Source: Vogesella sp. LIG4 (lineage in GTDB: Bacteria; Pseudomonadota; Gammaproteobacteria; Burkholderiales; Chromobacteriaceae). Taken from it: DNA of 64,000 bases. The notes beneath the pieces are model-generated. The model did no database searches, had not been told where the DNA came from, and worked only from the letters and a program-made list of their open reading frames with translations. Below, piece by piece: positions 53,572 through 62,179 of this stretch. Location of the stretch: positions 2,853,804 to 2,917,803 of the forward strand of contig NZ_LT607802.1 of NCBI RefSeq assembly GCF_900090205.1, in the 5' to 3' direction. Position 1 is the first letter of the stretch. Every line of letters begins with the position of its first letter. The translations under genes and the position numbers were made by a program.

Positions 53572-55263
53572 ATGGCTATGCGGTTTCATGTGGACGATGG
53601 CTTGATTGCAAGCCTGGCTCAGACGGAACAATGCTGGCTGGTGCTGGATGCGCATGGTGTGATCCACCATCGCAACCCGCCGGCCAGTTTGCTTTTGGGT
53701 ACTGCCCTGATGCCGGGGCAGGCCCTGCCACCGCTTGCGCCCTGCGCCTTGCTGGGCGAGGGCAGCAGCCTGCTGGATCTGGCCCAGCTGGCGCTGGACG
53801 AACTCACCCTGGGGGTGCAGCTGCAGCCGCCGCAGGCCGGCTGGCAGCTATGCCGGCTGGTGGACCTGACACCGGCGCTGCAGCAGGAGCATGAGCGCCG
53901 CCAGCGCGAGTGCTACCTTTCGGTGCTATCCGAGCTGTCCAGCCTGCCCGAGAAGAACCGCGTGCGCCGGCTGGAATTGGCGCTGTCCCACGCCGCCGAG
54001 GCGCTGGGCCTGCAGGCCGGGCTGGTGACGCGCTACTGCGGTGACGCGCTGGAGGTGGTGGCGCACTGCGCGCCGCAGCCGTTCAGCCACGGCACCCTGT
54101 TGCCGCTGGAGCTGATGTACTGCGAGCACACCTTGCGCAGCAACAGCCTGCTGGCGGTGCACGACATCCTGGACAGTGTGCTGGCCGACAGCGCCTGCTA
54201 CCGGCAGACCGGCATCCGCAGCTATATCGGCATCCCGCTGGAGGTGGACGGCCAGCGCTATGGCACGCTGGCGTTCTGGGGGCTGCCGCCACATGCGCCG
54301 TTCACCGAGGCCGATGCGCAGTTCGTGCGCCACCTGGCGCGCTGGGTGGGCATCGGCCTGGAGCGCAAGTTGGCCGCAGACGAGCTGTCGCTGTCCTATC
54401 GCATCCTGGAAGAACAACTGGACTGGCTGCGCCTGGCAGGGCAGGTGGCGCGGCTGGGGCACTGGAGCTACTCGCCGCGCAGCGGCTGGGTGACGCTGTC
54501 CGCCGAGGCCTGCGCGCTGCTGGCATTGCCGCGCCAGCACCTGCCGCTGAGCGAGGTGGAGCGGCGCATGGTAGTGGAAGACCGCCAGCGCTGGCGCAAG
54601 GCCTTCACCGGCTGCCTGTATGAAAGTGGCGAGCTGCAGCAGGAGGTGCGGCTGCGGCAGCAGGACGACCGCGTCAGCTGGCTGTCGCTGCGCGCGCAAC
54701 TGGTGGAGCGCGGCGACGGCCCGCTGCTGTTCGGCGTGCTGATGGATGTGACCGAGGCCAAGGAATCTCAGCAGCTGATCCTGTACCAGGCTTCGCACGA
54801 CGGGCTCACCGGCTGCGTCAACCGCGTGCTGCTGTTCGACCGCCTGGAGCAGGAAATCCGCCGCTGCGAACGTCTGCAGCAGTCGTTCAGCCTGATGTTC
54901 ATCGATCTGGACCGTTTCAAGCTGGTGAACGACCACCACGGCCACGATGCCGGCGACAAGGTGCTGATGGCCATCGCCAACCGCCTGCAGCGCATGCTGC
55001 GCACCACCGACACCGTGGCGCGGGTGGGCGGCGACGAGTTCGTGCTGCTGCTGCCGGGCATGGCGCCGGGGCGCGGTCTGGCTATGCTGCAGCAGGAGGT
55101 ACTGGCGCAGATCGAGCGCCCGGTGCGCGATGGCCGCCACAGCTACCGGGTGTCGGCCAGCATGGGCGTGGCCAGCTACCCGCAGGATGGCGGCGATGCC
55201 GGTGCGCTGCTCAAATTTGCCGACGGCCGCATGTACCAGGAGAAGCGCCCGGCACGGCACTGA
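53572..55263 (+). CDS. Diguanylate cyclase with GAF, PAS and GGDEF domains
   Basis: 563 aa from the ATG at 53572; an ATG at 53578 and a TTG at 53527 are alternatives, none with a clear ribosome site. N-terminal PAS-like part, GAF domain (about 120-280, IRSYIGIPLEVDGQRYGTLAF in part), second PAS (about 300-410), GGDEF domain with RVGGDEFVLLLPG (486-490). The inhibitory I-site RTTD is at 477-480, so product feedback is likely. It should make c-di-GMP, while the partial gene at the window start could degrade it. Confidence 0.9.
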   Translation: MAMRFHVDDGLIASLAQTEQCWLVLDAHGVIHHRNPPASLLLGTALMPGQALPPLAPCALLGEGSSLLDLAQLALDELTLGVQLQPPQAGWQLCRLVDLTPALQQEHERRQRECYLSVLSELSSLPEKNRVRRLELALSHAAEALGLQAGLVTRYCGDALEVVAHCAPQPFSHGTLLPLELMYCEHTLRSNSLLAVHDILDSVLADSACYRQTGIRSYIGIPLEVDGQRYGTLAFWGLPPHAPFTEADAQFVRHLARWVGIGLERKLAADELSLSYRILEEQLDWLRLAGQVARLGHWSYSPRSGWVTLSAEACALLALPRQHLPLSEVERRMVVEDRQRWRKAFTGCLYESGELQQEVRLRQQDDRVSWLSLRAQLVERGDGPLLFGVLMDVTEAKESQQLILYQASHDGLTGCVNRVLLFDRLEQEIRRCERLQQSFSLMFIDLDRFKLVNDHHGHDAGDKVLMAIANRLQRMLRTTDTVARVGGDEFVLLLPGMAPGRGLAMLQQEVLAQIERPVRDGRHSYRVSASMGVASYPQDGGDAGALLKFADGRMYQEKRPARH

Positions 55264-55318
55264 ACGGCTGCGCCGTGCCGCATTGGCAGCGCTAAGCCCG
55301 GCATACCAGGAGAACAAC

Positions 55319-55732
55319 ATGGCAACTGCGGCTTCGGATGAAGCATTATCGGCATCGGCGTGCATCGACCGGCGCATCGCCGAGCTGGCCGACTGGCGCG
55401 GCGAGCTGCTGCGGCGGGTACGAGAACTGATTCACGAGGCGGAGCCGGAAGTGGTCGAGGAGTGGAAGTGGATGGGCACGCCGGTGTGGTCGCGGCACGG
55501 CATCATCTGCACCGGCGAGGCCTACCAGGCGAAAATCAAGCTGACCTTCGCCAAGGGCGCCATGCTGGCGGACCCGGCCGGGCTGTTCAATGCCAGCCTC
55601 GACGGCAATGTGCGCCGCGCCATCGACATCGGCGCCGGAGAGGTGCTTGATGCCGATGCCTTCAAGGCGCTGATTCGCGCTGCGGTGGCGCTGAATGCCG
55701 CCAAGCCGGCCAAACGCAAGGCGTCGAAGTAG
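55319..55732 (+). CDS. DUF1801 domain protein
   Basis: 137 aa, YdhG/DUF1801-like: EEWKWMGTPVWSRHG and YQAKIKLTFAKGAML are family features. Function is not established. AGGAG seven bases before the ATG at 55319. Basic tail AKPAKRKASK. It stands alone, followed by an inverted pair of TTGGCCGCA words that could act as its terminator. Confidence 0.82.
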   Translation: MATAASDEALSASACIDRRIAELADWRGELLRRVRELIHEAEPEVVEEWKWMGTPVWSRHGIICTGEAYQAKIKLTFAKGAMLADPAGLFNASLDGNVRRAIDIGAGEVLDADAFKALIRAAVALNAAKPAKRKASK

Positions 55733-55812
55733 GCGGTGTGCCGGGGCGTGTAGCCCTGGTGGCCGTTGTGCGGTGCTGGCAACGCGGTAGAGTAAAGACC
55801 CTGCCGACAGAC

Positions 55813-55840
55813 ATGCGGCCAACCTTAAGGTTGGCCGCAT
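55813..55840. repeat. 28-bp perfect palindrome with two TTGGCCGCA words
   Basis: Both halves read ATGCGGCCAACCTT on opposite strands and meet without a spacer. It is the longest of the five intergenic pairs and lies between two convergent genes. Confidence 0.95.
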
Positions 55841-55881
55841 GGGTTGGTGCCACCAGTCCGGGGGCACCGCTTGTCTGTTAC

Positions 55882-56250
55882 TCAGTGCGGTTTGGCGTAT
55901 TTGGCCACGCCGGTGACATCGATCAGCACGCAGCGCTGATCCCCCACCACCCAGGCATCGTGGCCGGGCGGCATGTAAAAGGCATCTCCCGGGCCGTACT
56001 CCATTTGCGAGCCATCATCCATCTTGACGACGATGCGGCCTTCCAGCACCACGCCGGTGTGAGCGGCCTGGCAGGAGTCGGTGCCGGCCAGCGGTTTGAC
56101 GTGCTCGCTCCAGCGCCAGCCGGGTTCGAACTCGCCGCGGCCCATGGTCATATCTCCCAGCGTGACCACGGCCAGCCTGCCCATGTCATCCTTGAACGGG
56201 CGAAGCTCATCCGGCTCGTTCAGGGCCTTCTTTTCCAGCATTTGTGACAT
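55882..56250 (-). CDS. Cupin domain protein
   Basis: 122 aa. A single cupin with HTGVVLEGRIVVKMDDGSQ and YGPGDAFYMPPGHDAWVVGD, the two cupin motifs; a metal site is plausible (His near 67 and 99). The ATG at 56250 has GGAGG nine bases upstream. The frame stays open to 56694 but that part is repetitive and has no start signal. Substrate unknown; regulation or small-molecule binding is likely. Confidence 0.82.
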   Translation of the reverse strand: MSQMLEKKALNEPDELRPFKDDMGRLAVVTLGDMTMGRGEFEPGWRWSEHVKPLAGTDSCQAAHTGVVLEGRIVVKMDDGSQMEYGPGDAFYMPPGHDAWVVGDQRCVLIDVTGVAKYAKPH

Positions 56251-56547
56251 TTCAGCGTCCTCCAGAAGTATCCCTTGATCAAGATGTCCAGGCGGACGAA
56301 ACGGGAGGCAACCATGCTCTTGCTGCGCCGGCCAGTCAGGCGGAGCAAGGCGCTTGTGCTGCGGGCGCTGCTGCGGCTGGCCGGAAATCCGCCAAACGAT
56401 TCGCTGGAATCGAACTGAATCAATTGCTTGTGCCCCGTGCGCTAACGCTCGCCCGCACGGGAGTTGGGCCTTAACTATAGTGGATCGCCACGGCTTTGGC
56501 CGTGGCTGGGGAGGGTGCTTGAATCCGCTGCGGGGATGATGATTTAG

Positions 56548-56903
56548 CCCGTAGGGCGGGCTGGCCGCAGGCCATACCCGCGTGGAGTTGCCGGGTCTCG
56601 CGGGTATGAACCTCTGGTTCAACCCGCCCTGCGCTGGGCGCCGTTGCCGCAATGTCGGTGTTGCAGCCCGTAGGGCGGGTTGGCCGCAGGCCATACCCGC
56701 ACGCAGTTGCCGGGCCTCGCGGGTATGAACCGCTGGTTCAACCCGCCCTGCGCCGGGCGCCGTTATCGCAATGTCGGTGTTGCAGCCTGTAGGGCGGGTT
56801 GGCCGCAGGCCATACCCGCGCGCAGTTGCCGGGTCACGCGGGTATGAACCGCTGGTTCAACCCGCCCTACGCCGGGCACCGTTACCGCATGGCCGGTGCC
56901 GGG
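56548..56903. repeat. 119-bp tandem repeat, three copies
   Basis: Units begin at 56548, 56667 and 56786, exactly 119 bases apart. Each opens with GTAGGGCGGG(T/C)TGGCCGCAGG and closes with a partly complementary GGTTCAACCCGCCCTGCG, so every unit can fold into a long imperfect hairpin. Copies two and three contain a full TTGGCCGCA word. The third copy decays after about 56880. A single related unit lies at about 51840-51980. Confidence 0.85.
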
Positions 56904-56970
56904 GGCTCTGGCGACGGGTGTTGCCACAAAGACAACGGCCACCTTGCCGGTAGCCGTGTGGGGTGAAGCA

Positions 56971-56990
56971 TGCGGCCAACGTTGGCCGCA
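56971..56990. repeat. Perfect palindrome of two TTGGCCGCA words
   Basis: Same 20-base sequence as at 38343-38362, ten bases after the stop of the 50-aa gene on the minus strand, where it could end that operon. Confidence 0.95.
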
Positions 56991-56999
56991 GGGAGCGGG

Positions 57000-57152
57000 T
57001 CAGCCTACGAATTCCACCGGGACAAAGTAGCTGCGGCCGGTGCGGGTGAGCAGTACCTGCGGCTGGCCTTCCACCACGCTGCGGAATGCGCGCGGCAGGC
57101 GTTTCCAGTCACGGAACATCATCTTGATCGCTGCGTTGTCTTGCTTGCTCAT
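57000..57152 (-). CDS. 50-aa protein downstream of the UmuD/LexA-like repressor
   Basis: MSKQDNAAIKMMFRDWKRLP and on to YFVPVEFVG, basic, no signal peptide. AAGGAGT precedes its ATG at 57152 by a proper distance, and it starts 16 bases after the repressor gene, so it is almost surely expressed with it. No family recognised. In UmuD-like cassettes this slot often holds a polymerase or partner gene; here it holds only this small protein. Confidence 0.7.
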   Translation of the reverse strand: MSKQDNAAIKMMFRDWKRLPRAFRSVVEGQPQVLLTRTGRSYFVPVEFVG

Positions 57153-57168
57153 GTTTGACTCCTTGCCA

Positions 57169-57747
57169 TCAATCCACGGCGTGGATCACGTTGGTCACGA
57201 CACCCCAGATAAAGAAGCTGGCGCCTTCCGGTACTTCGATCGGGCTGAAATCCGGGTTTTCCGGCAACAGGCGGATGCGGCCGGCGGAGCGTTCCAGCCG
57301 CTTCACCGTCAGTTCATCGTTGATCACCGCTACCACCACCTTGCCGTTGCGCGGCTCCAGCGAGCGGTCCACCACCAGCAGGTCGCCATCGTGGATGCCG
57401 GCGTTGAGCATGGAATCGCCCTTGACCGTGACCAGGAAGGTGGAGGCCGGCTTGCGCACCAGGTGCTCGTTCAGGTCGATGTCGGCTTCTTTCAGATCAT
57501 CGCCCGGCACCGGCGAGCCGGCCGGCACGCGGCTGGCGAACAGCGGCAGCGACAGGTTCTGCAGCGCCTCGCCCAGCAGGGCGATGTCGCCGGCGGCGTT
57601 GTTGCGCAGGCCGCGCAGGATGCGGTATTCATCCAGCCAGCCTTCCAGCACCGGTTTCAGTGGTTCCGGTACCCGCATGGCAATGGTCTTGTCGCCGCCG
57701 AAGCGGGACTTGCGGCCGGCACCTTCGCGTTTTCCACCTTGGGTCAT
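57169..57747 (-). CDS. S24 family self-cleaving repressor, UmuD/LexA-like
   Basis: 192 aa. Short basic N-terminus (GGKREGAGRKSRFGGDKTIAMRVPEP, residues 4-29) followed by a helix that may bind DNA. The C-terminal S24 domain has the cleavage site VPAGSPVPG (Ala76-Gly77), catalytic Ser112 in GDSML and Lys149 in TVKRL. The C-terminal fold resembles UmuD more than LexA. AGGAGG eight bases before ATG 57747. No umuC beside it. An imperfect palindrome stands in the promoter region. Confidence 0.88.
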   Translation of the reverse strand: MTQGGKREGAGRKSRFGGDKTIAMRVPEPLKPVLEGWLDEYRILRGLRNNAAGDIALLGEALQNLSLPLFASRVPAGSPVPGDDLKEADIDLNEHLVRKPASTFLVTVKGDSMLNAGIHDGDLLVVDRSLEPRNGKVVVAVINDELTVKRLERSAGRIRLLPENPDFSPIEVPEGASFFIWGVVTNVIHAVD

Positions 57748-57764
57748 ATGGCGTCCTCCTGTTG

Positions 57765-57788
57765 ATTTGATTCTGTACGAATTCAAAT
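57765..57788 (-). promoter_or_regulatory. Candidate operator upstream of the S24 repressor
   Basis: ATTTGATTC (57765-57773) and GAATTCAAAT (57779-57788) form an inverted repeat with one bulged base. It includes CTGTAC but does not match the usual CTGT-N8-ACAG SOS box. It may be bound by this repressor itself. Confidence 0.4.
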
Positions 57789-57922
57789 AACAAGGCAAGA
57801 ACGCAGTGCGTTACGGCTGGGGGAGTGTGGCGTTTTTGTCGATAAGCCGATGTGCTTGCTTATCGCCGGGCAGGCGGCCCCGCCACCGGGCCGCCGCCTG
57901 TCTTGCTGCCGATTGGGGCAGC

Positions 57923-58534
57923 TCAGCCGGGCTTGCGGCCAACCACCTGCAGCACCGCGGCGCGGCCGGTGTGCAGGCGGCCTTCCACCACCTCGCGCTC
58001 GATTTCCGCACAGCGCAGCAAGTCCAGCCCGGCCAGCTCGTTACGCACCAGTGCCGGCTCCAGCAGCATGTCCGCGTCCTTCGGCCCGCCGGTGCTGTAG
58101 GCCAGCTGGCGCGGGGTGTAGCCTTCCATGATCAGCAGGCCGCCGGGCTTGAGTGCGCGCACCGTACCGGCCAGCACGCGCCGGCGCAGCGGGCCGGGCA
58201 GGTGGCAGAACACCGATACGATGGCGTCCCACTGCGCTTCGCCCAGCGCGTACTGCTCCAGGTTGGCCAGCGTGGCCGTCACCGACAGCTCGGCGGCGTC
58301 GGCTCGCTGCAGCAGCTTGGCCAGGCCGCTCCATGCGGCATCCACCGCGGTGAGCTGGTGGCCCAGGCTGGCCAGGTACAGCGCATTGCGGCCTTCGCCT
58401 TCACCCAGGCTCAGTACCCGGCTGTCGGGGGCGAGCAGGCCGGCCTGTTCGCGCAGAAAATCGTTGGGCGCCTCGCCGTAGGCGTATTCCGGCCCGCTAA
58501 AGCGCTGGTTCCAGAAGGCGGCAAGCTCACTCAT
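57923..58534 (-). CDS. Class I SAM-dependent methyltransferase (TehB-like)
   Basis: 203 aa. It starts FWNQRFSGPEYAYGEAPNDFL, given as FWNQRFSGPEYAYGE, a marker of tellurite-type or thiol methyltransferases. Motif I is VLSLGEGEGRNALYLA; motif II contains VSVFCHLPG; LKPGGLLIMEGY is motif III. AAAGGA precedes ATG 58534. It is the second gene after yecA on this strand, followed by hairpins at 57841-57900 that may terminate the transcript. Confidence 0.88.
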   Translation of the reverse strand: MSELAAFWNQRFSGPEYAYGEAPNDFLREQAGLLAPDSRVLSLGEGEGRNALYLASLGHQLTAVDAAWSGLAKLLQRADAAELSVTATLANLEQYALGEAQWDAIVSVFCHLPGPLRRRVLAGTVRALKPGGLLIMEGYTPRQLAYSTGGPKDADMLLEPALVRNELAGLDLLRCAEIEREVVEGRLHTGRAAVLQVVGRKPG

Positions 58535-58561
58535 GGCATGTCCTTTACTGTCGGGCCGGGG

Positions 58562-59170
58562 CTAGTTTTCGTCCGCCTCGACCTCGGCGGCGATGCGGGC
58601 GCGGATGTCGGCGAAGAAGCGATGGATGGCCGGCACCGCGGCGCCGATTTCACCCAGCCAGGCGTCTTTCTGTTCGCGGCTGGCGCCGTCGATGAAGGGG
58701 CGCATCTCCGGGTCCGGGTGGCGCTCGAAGGCCAGCGCCAGGATGGGCGCCAGCGCCGGTGCGTTGTCGGCATCGTCGAACAGCAGCTGCCAGTCTTCGG
58801 CCATCAGCTGCATGCCCTGGTAGAAGCCTTCCGCCCAGTCGTTGCCGTGCACTTCGCCGGCGGCGTCCGGGCTCAACCAGGGCGCAAAGTCGTCGTGCTG
58901 CAGCGCGTGGCTGATGTCGTGCCAGTGGCCGCTTACCAGCCGCGCGAAGCGTTCCAGATCCTTGGGGCTGTGGAAGGCGTCTTCGTCGTCGAAGGCATCG
59001 CCCAGGATCAGCGGCAGGCAGTCCTGCGGCGACAGCGATTCCGGGCCGGCCAGCAACGCGGCCAGAAAGCCGTCCAGTTGCTCCAGGTTCATCGCGCCCT
59101 GGGCAGCAAAGCGCTGCAGCAGGGTCTCCAGGCGCTGGTAATCCTGCTCGCTGAGCGGGGTGTGTTTCAT
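58562..59170 (-). CDS. YecA/UPF0149 family protein
   Basis: 202 aa, all-helical UPF0149 domain: LEQLDGFLAALLAGPESLSP, then DWAEGFYQGMQLMAEDWQLL. The usual C-terminal SEC-C zinc motif of longer YecA proteins is absent. ATG at 59170 is used; an ATG at 59179 would add three residues. Function is not established. Confidence 0.85.
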   Translation of the reverse strand: MKHTPLSEQDYQRLETLLQRFAAQGAMNLEQLDGFLAALLAGPESLSPQDCLPLILGDAFDDEDAFHSPKDLERFARLVSGHWHDISHALQHDDFAPWLSPDAAGEVHGNDWAEGFYQGMQLMAEDWQLLFDDADNAPALAPILALAFERHPDPEMRPFIDGASREQKDAWLGEIGAAVPAIHRFFADIRARIAAEVEADEN

Positions 59171-59258
59171 GTTGGCCATCCGGCAAAAAGGGTAAGGCGG
59201 CATTATCCGCTAAAATGGCCGCCTTGCGCCCGCTGTGCGGGCATCCGATGGAGTATGC

Positions 59259-60182
59259 GTGTCAGTCCGATTCTGCCCCTTGCCGCCGCGCGACGGTGTG
59301 CATGCCAGCTGCGTGGTGTTGCCGCACGAGGCATGGCCCAGCCTGCTGGCCTACCTGCTGCGGCGTTTTGCCCACGTGGCGGACAGCTGGCAGCAAAGGT
59401 TGGCCGCAGGTGAGCTGTGGGATGATGCTGGCCAGCCCTTGCCGGCGGATGCGCCGTATCGGCCCGGTCAGCGGCTGTGGTACTTCCGCAGCGTGGCTGG
59501 CGAAACGCCGGTGCCGTTCGATATCGATATCCTGTACCACGACGAACGCCTGCTGGTGGTGGACAAACCGCACTTCCTGGCCTGCGTGCCCGGCGGCCGC
59601 CACCTGCACGAGACGGTGCTCACCCGGCTGCGGCGCGACCCGGCGCTGGCAGACGCATCGCCCATTCACCGGCTGGATCGCGAAACCGCCGGCGTGATGC
59701 TGTTCTGCCTGGAGCCGGCAGCACGCGGCGCCTACCAGCGGCTGTTCGAAGCGCGCGCGGTGTACAAGTGCTACGAGGCGATTGCGCCGTATCGCGCCGA
59801 TCTCGCACTGCCGCTGCAGCATCGCAGCCGGCTGCAGGAGCTGCCGGGCGGCTTCGTGATGCAGGAGGTGGTCGGCGAGCCGAACAGCGATACGCTGATC
59901 GAGCTGCTGCAACAGCGCGGCGACTGGGCGCAGTACCGGCTGACGCCGGGCAGCGGCAAGAAGCACCAGCTGCGCGCGCACCTGGCGGCGCTGGGCATCG
60001 CCATTGCCAATGACCCGTGGTACCCGGTATTCCACAATGACAAGGCCGCGGACGATTTCAGTCGCCCGCTGGCGCTGCTGGCGCGGCGCATTGCCTTTAC
60101 CGACCCCATCGATGGCCAGCAACGGGTATTCGACAGCCGGCGAGCGCTGGCCTGGCCACAGGAGGCAACATGCTGCAATTGA
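59259..60182 (+). CDS. RluA-family pseudouridine synthase
   Basis: 307 aa. The catalytic motif HRLDRETAGV with Asp, and KPHFLACVPGGRHL before it, are those of the RluA group; YKCYEAIAPY and GSGKKHQLRAHLAALG follow. It has no S4 domain. It modifies uridine in rRNA or tRNA; the site is not readable. GTG 59259 with TGGAG upstream. Overlaps mobA by 13 bases. Confidence 0.9.
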   Translation: MSVRFCPLPPRDGVHASCVVLPHEAWPSLLAYLLRRFAHVADSWQQRLAAGELWDDAGQPLPADAPYRPGQRLWYFRSVAGETPVPFDIDILYHDERLLVVDKPHFLACVPGGRHLHETVLTRLRRDPALADASPIHRLDRETAGVMLFCLEPAARGAYQRLFEARAVYKCYEAIAPYRADLALPLQHRSRLQELPGGFVMQEVVGEPNSDTLIELLQQRGDWAQYRLTPGSGKKHQLRAHLAALGIAIANDPWYPVFHNDKAADDFSRPLALLARRIAFTDPIDGQQRVFDSRRALAWPQEATCCN

Positions 60183-60784
60183 ACGGGCCGCAGGAACTGG
60201 GCGGCTTGCTGCTGGCCGGTGGTGAAGGCCGCCGCATGGGCGGCCAGGACAAGGGCCTGCTGCCGCTATGCGGCCAACCGCTGGCCGCACACGTGCTGGC
60301 GCGGCTGGCGCCGCAGCTGGGCTGGCTGGCGATCAGCGCCAACCGCAGCCTGGCGGATTACCGCCGCTTCGGCCTGCCGCTGTGGACCGACGCTGTCGCC
60401 TGGCAGGGCATGGGCCCGCTGGCGGCGCTGGCCACGGCAACAGACCAGCTGCCGCCGCACATCGCGCTGCTGCAGCTGGCGCCGTGCGACACGCCGGACC
60501 TGCCGGCGGATCTCTCCGCCACCCTGGCGGCGGCACTGGCGGCCGGCGATGCCGATATCGCATTGCCGGTAACGCCGCAGGGGCCGCAGCCTGCCTGCCT
60601 GCTGCTCAAGGTGGGCGTACTGGCCAGCGTGGCGCCGTATCTGGCCGGCGGCCAGCGCAGCATCCGCGGCTGGCTGGCCACGCAGCGGGTGGTGGAGGTG
60701 CCGTTTGCCGACGCGGCGGCGTTTGCCAATGCCAACGACCCGGCAACATTGGCCGCATTGGCGGCCGGGCGCAGCGGTGCCTGA
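60170..60784 (+). CDS. mobA: Molybdenum cofactor guanylyltransferase
   Basis: 204 aa. Transfers GMP from GTP to molybdopterin, needed for nitrate reductase and other DMSO-reductase-family enzymes. The nucleotide motif is LLAGGEGRRMGGQDKGLL; PCDTPDLPADL holds the metal Asp. GGAGG six bases before ATG 60170. It is far from mobB (27.8 kb) but belongs to the same route. Confidence 0.95.
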   Translation: MLQLNGPQELGGLLLAGGEGRRMGGQDKGLLPLCGQPLAAHVLARLAPQLGWLAISANRSLADYRRFGLPLWTDAVAWQGMGPLAALATATDQLPPHIALLQLAPCDTPDLPADLSATLAAALAAGDADIALPVTPQGPQPACLLLKVGVLASVAPYLAGGQRSIRGWLATQRVVEVPFADAAAFANANDPATLAALAAGRSGA

Positions 60785-60862
60785 GGCCGGCCCGCTGGCT
60801 GCACGCTGCCTGGCTGGGCTACACTGCCGCATCGATATGCCAGCCGCACCTTGCGGCGCTCA

Positions 60863-62179
60863 ATGCTGCCCATGACGCATCCCGTTCACCCGCTTCACCC
60901 GGAGCCTGTCCCGCTGCTGCCCTATATCGGCAAGTGGCTGCTGCTGTCCGCCGCGGTGGCGGCGCTGGCCGGCAGCGCCTCGGCGCTGTTCCTGTTTTCC
61001 CTTGAGTGGGCTACCGCCACCCGCGAGGCGTCGCGCTGGCTGCTGTGGCTGCTGCCGCTGGCCGGCTTCGGCGTGGGCTGGCTGTACCTGCGCTATGGCC
61101 AGCAGGTGGAAGCCGGCAACAATCTGCTGATCGACGAGATCCACGACCCGAAGAAGGTGATTCCGCTGCGCATGGCGCCGCTGGTGCTGGGCGGCACCGT
61201 GCTGTCGCACCTGTTCGGCGCCTCGGTGGGGCGCGAGGGTACCGCGGTGCAGATGGGGGGTGCGCTGGCCGACCAGCTCACCCGGCTGTTTCGCCTGCAG
61301 CATGAAGACCGCCGCATCATCCTGATGGCCGGCATCAGCGCCGGCTTCGCCTCGGTGTTCGGCACCCCGCTGGCCGGTGCGGTGTTCGGGCTGGAGGTGC
61401 TGGCCATCGGCCGCCTGCGCTACGACGCCATTCTGCCGTGCATGCTGGCGGCGATCCTGGCCGACCGCATCAGCCTGCTGTGGGGCGTGCAGCACAGCCA
61501 TTACCTGGTGCCGCATATCCCGGCGGTAACGGCCTGGGGGCTGGCGGCGATGCTGCTGGCCGGCGCGCTGTTCGGCCTCACCGGCAAACTGTTCGCCGAT
61601 GCCACCCACGCACTGACCGCCTGGGTGAAACGGCGCATCGCCTACGCGCCGCTGCGGCCGCTGGCCGGTGGCCTGCTGCTGGCGGTGCTGGCCTGGAGTT
61701 TGCCGCTGGACCGCTACCTGGGGTTGGGCATTCCCACCATTGTCGAGGCGTTCCGGCAGCCGCTGGCGCCGTACGATTTTGCCGCCAAGCTGGCGCTGAC
61801 GGTGCTGTCGCTGGGCAGCGGCTTCAAGGGCGGCGAGGTGACGCCGCTGTTCTACATCGGCGCCACGCTGGGCAATGCGCTGGCGCCGCTGCTGCAGTTG
61901 CCGCTGCCGCTGATGGCCGGCATCGGCTTCGTGGCGGTGTTCGCCGGAGCGGCCAACACGCCGCTGGCTTCCACGCTGATGGCGATGGAACTGTTCGGTA
62001 GCGACATCGGCATCTACGCCGCGCTGGCCTGCGTGGTGAGCTATCTGTGTTCCGGCCATTCCGGCATCTACAAGGCGCAGCGGCTGGGGCAGGGCAAGCA
62101 TCGGCCGGTGCCGGAGGGCCTGCGCCTGGGCGAGTTGTCGCGGGCGCCGGAGCAGTCGCGGGAGCAGCCGCCATGTTGA
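60863..62179 (+). CDS. CLC family antiporter, possible fluoride/proton exchanger
   Basis: 438 aa with about ten membrane helices. The gating Glu125 is in GREGTAVQMGG, which differs from the GREGP of chloride types. The filter position reads GNNLL (85-89) where chloride CLCs have GSGIP. Both changes are typical of CLC-F proteins that expel fluoride. Other landmarks are GSGFKGGEVTPLF and ANTPLASTLMAMEL. No fluoride riboswitch is seen in front. ATG 60863 or 60872; neither has a good ribosome site. Overlaps the next gene by seven bases. Confidence 0.85.
   Translation: MLPMTHPVHPLHPEPVPLLPYIGKWLLLSAAVAALAGSASALFLFSLEWATATREASRWLLWLLPLAGFGVGWLYLRYGQQVEAGNNLLIDEIHDPKKVIPLRMAPLVLGGTVLSHLFGASVGREGTAVQMGGALADQLTRLFRLQHEDRRIILMAGISAGFASVFGTPLAGAVFGLEVLAIGRLRYDAILPCMLAAILADRISLLWGVQHSHYLVPHIPAVTAWGLAAMLLAGALFGLTGKLFADATHALTAWVKRRIAYAPLRPLAGGLLLAVLAWSLPLDRYLGLGIPTIVEAFRQPLAPYDFAAKLALTVLSLGSGFKGGEVTPLFYIGATLGNALAPLLQLPLPLMAGIGFVAVFAGAANTPLASTLMAMELFGSDIGIYAALACVVSYLCSGHSGIYKAQRLGQGKHRPVPEGLRLGELSRAPEQSREQPPC

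Larger units (their letters stand above)
56251..56999. other. Gene-free region with tandem repeats
   Basis: 749 bases without a credible gene. 56251-56547 has no recognisable feature apart from a CCACGGC/GCCGTGG hairpin near 56488. 56548-56903 is the 119-bp tandem repeat, and 56971-56990 an inverted TTGGCCGCA pair. Confidence 0.65.

Noticed and set aside
56251..56694. Upstream open frame in phase with the cupin gene
   Set aside because: It runs through the tandem repeat region; the cupin has a good ribosome site at 56250 and needs no extension.
57748..57922. LexA SOS box before the S24 repressor
   Set aside because: The CTGTAC there lacks the matching ACAG at the right distance; a different imperfect palindrome fits better.
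40081..60300. Near matches to the word, such as ttggccgcg (about 40108), ctggccgca (about 51729, 56561, 60281) and cgcggccaa (about 1620)
   Set aside because: One base differs, so they were left out of the count, although they could be decayed copies.
60785..60862. Fluoride riboswitch ahead of the CLC gene
   Set aside because: No GGNGATGG start or matching stems in this short gap.
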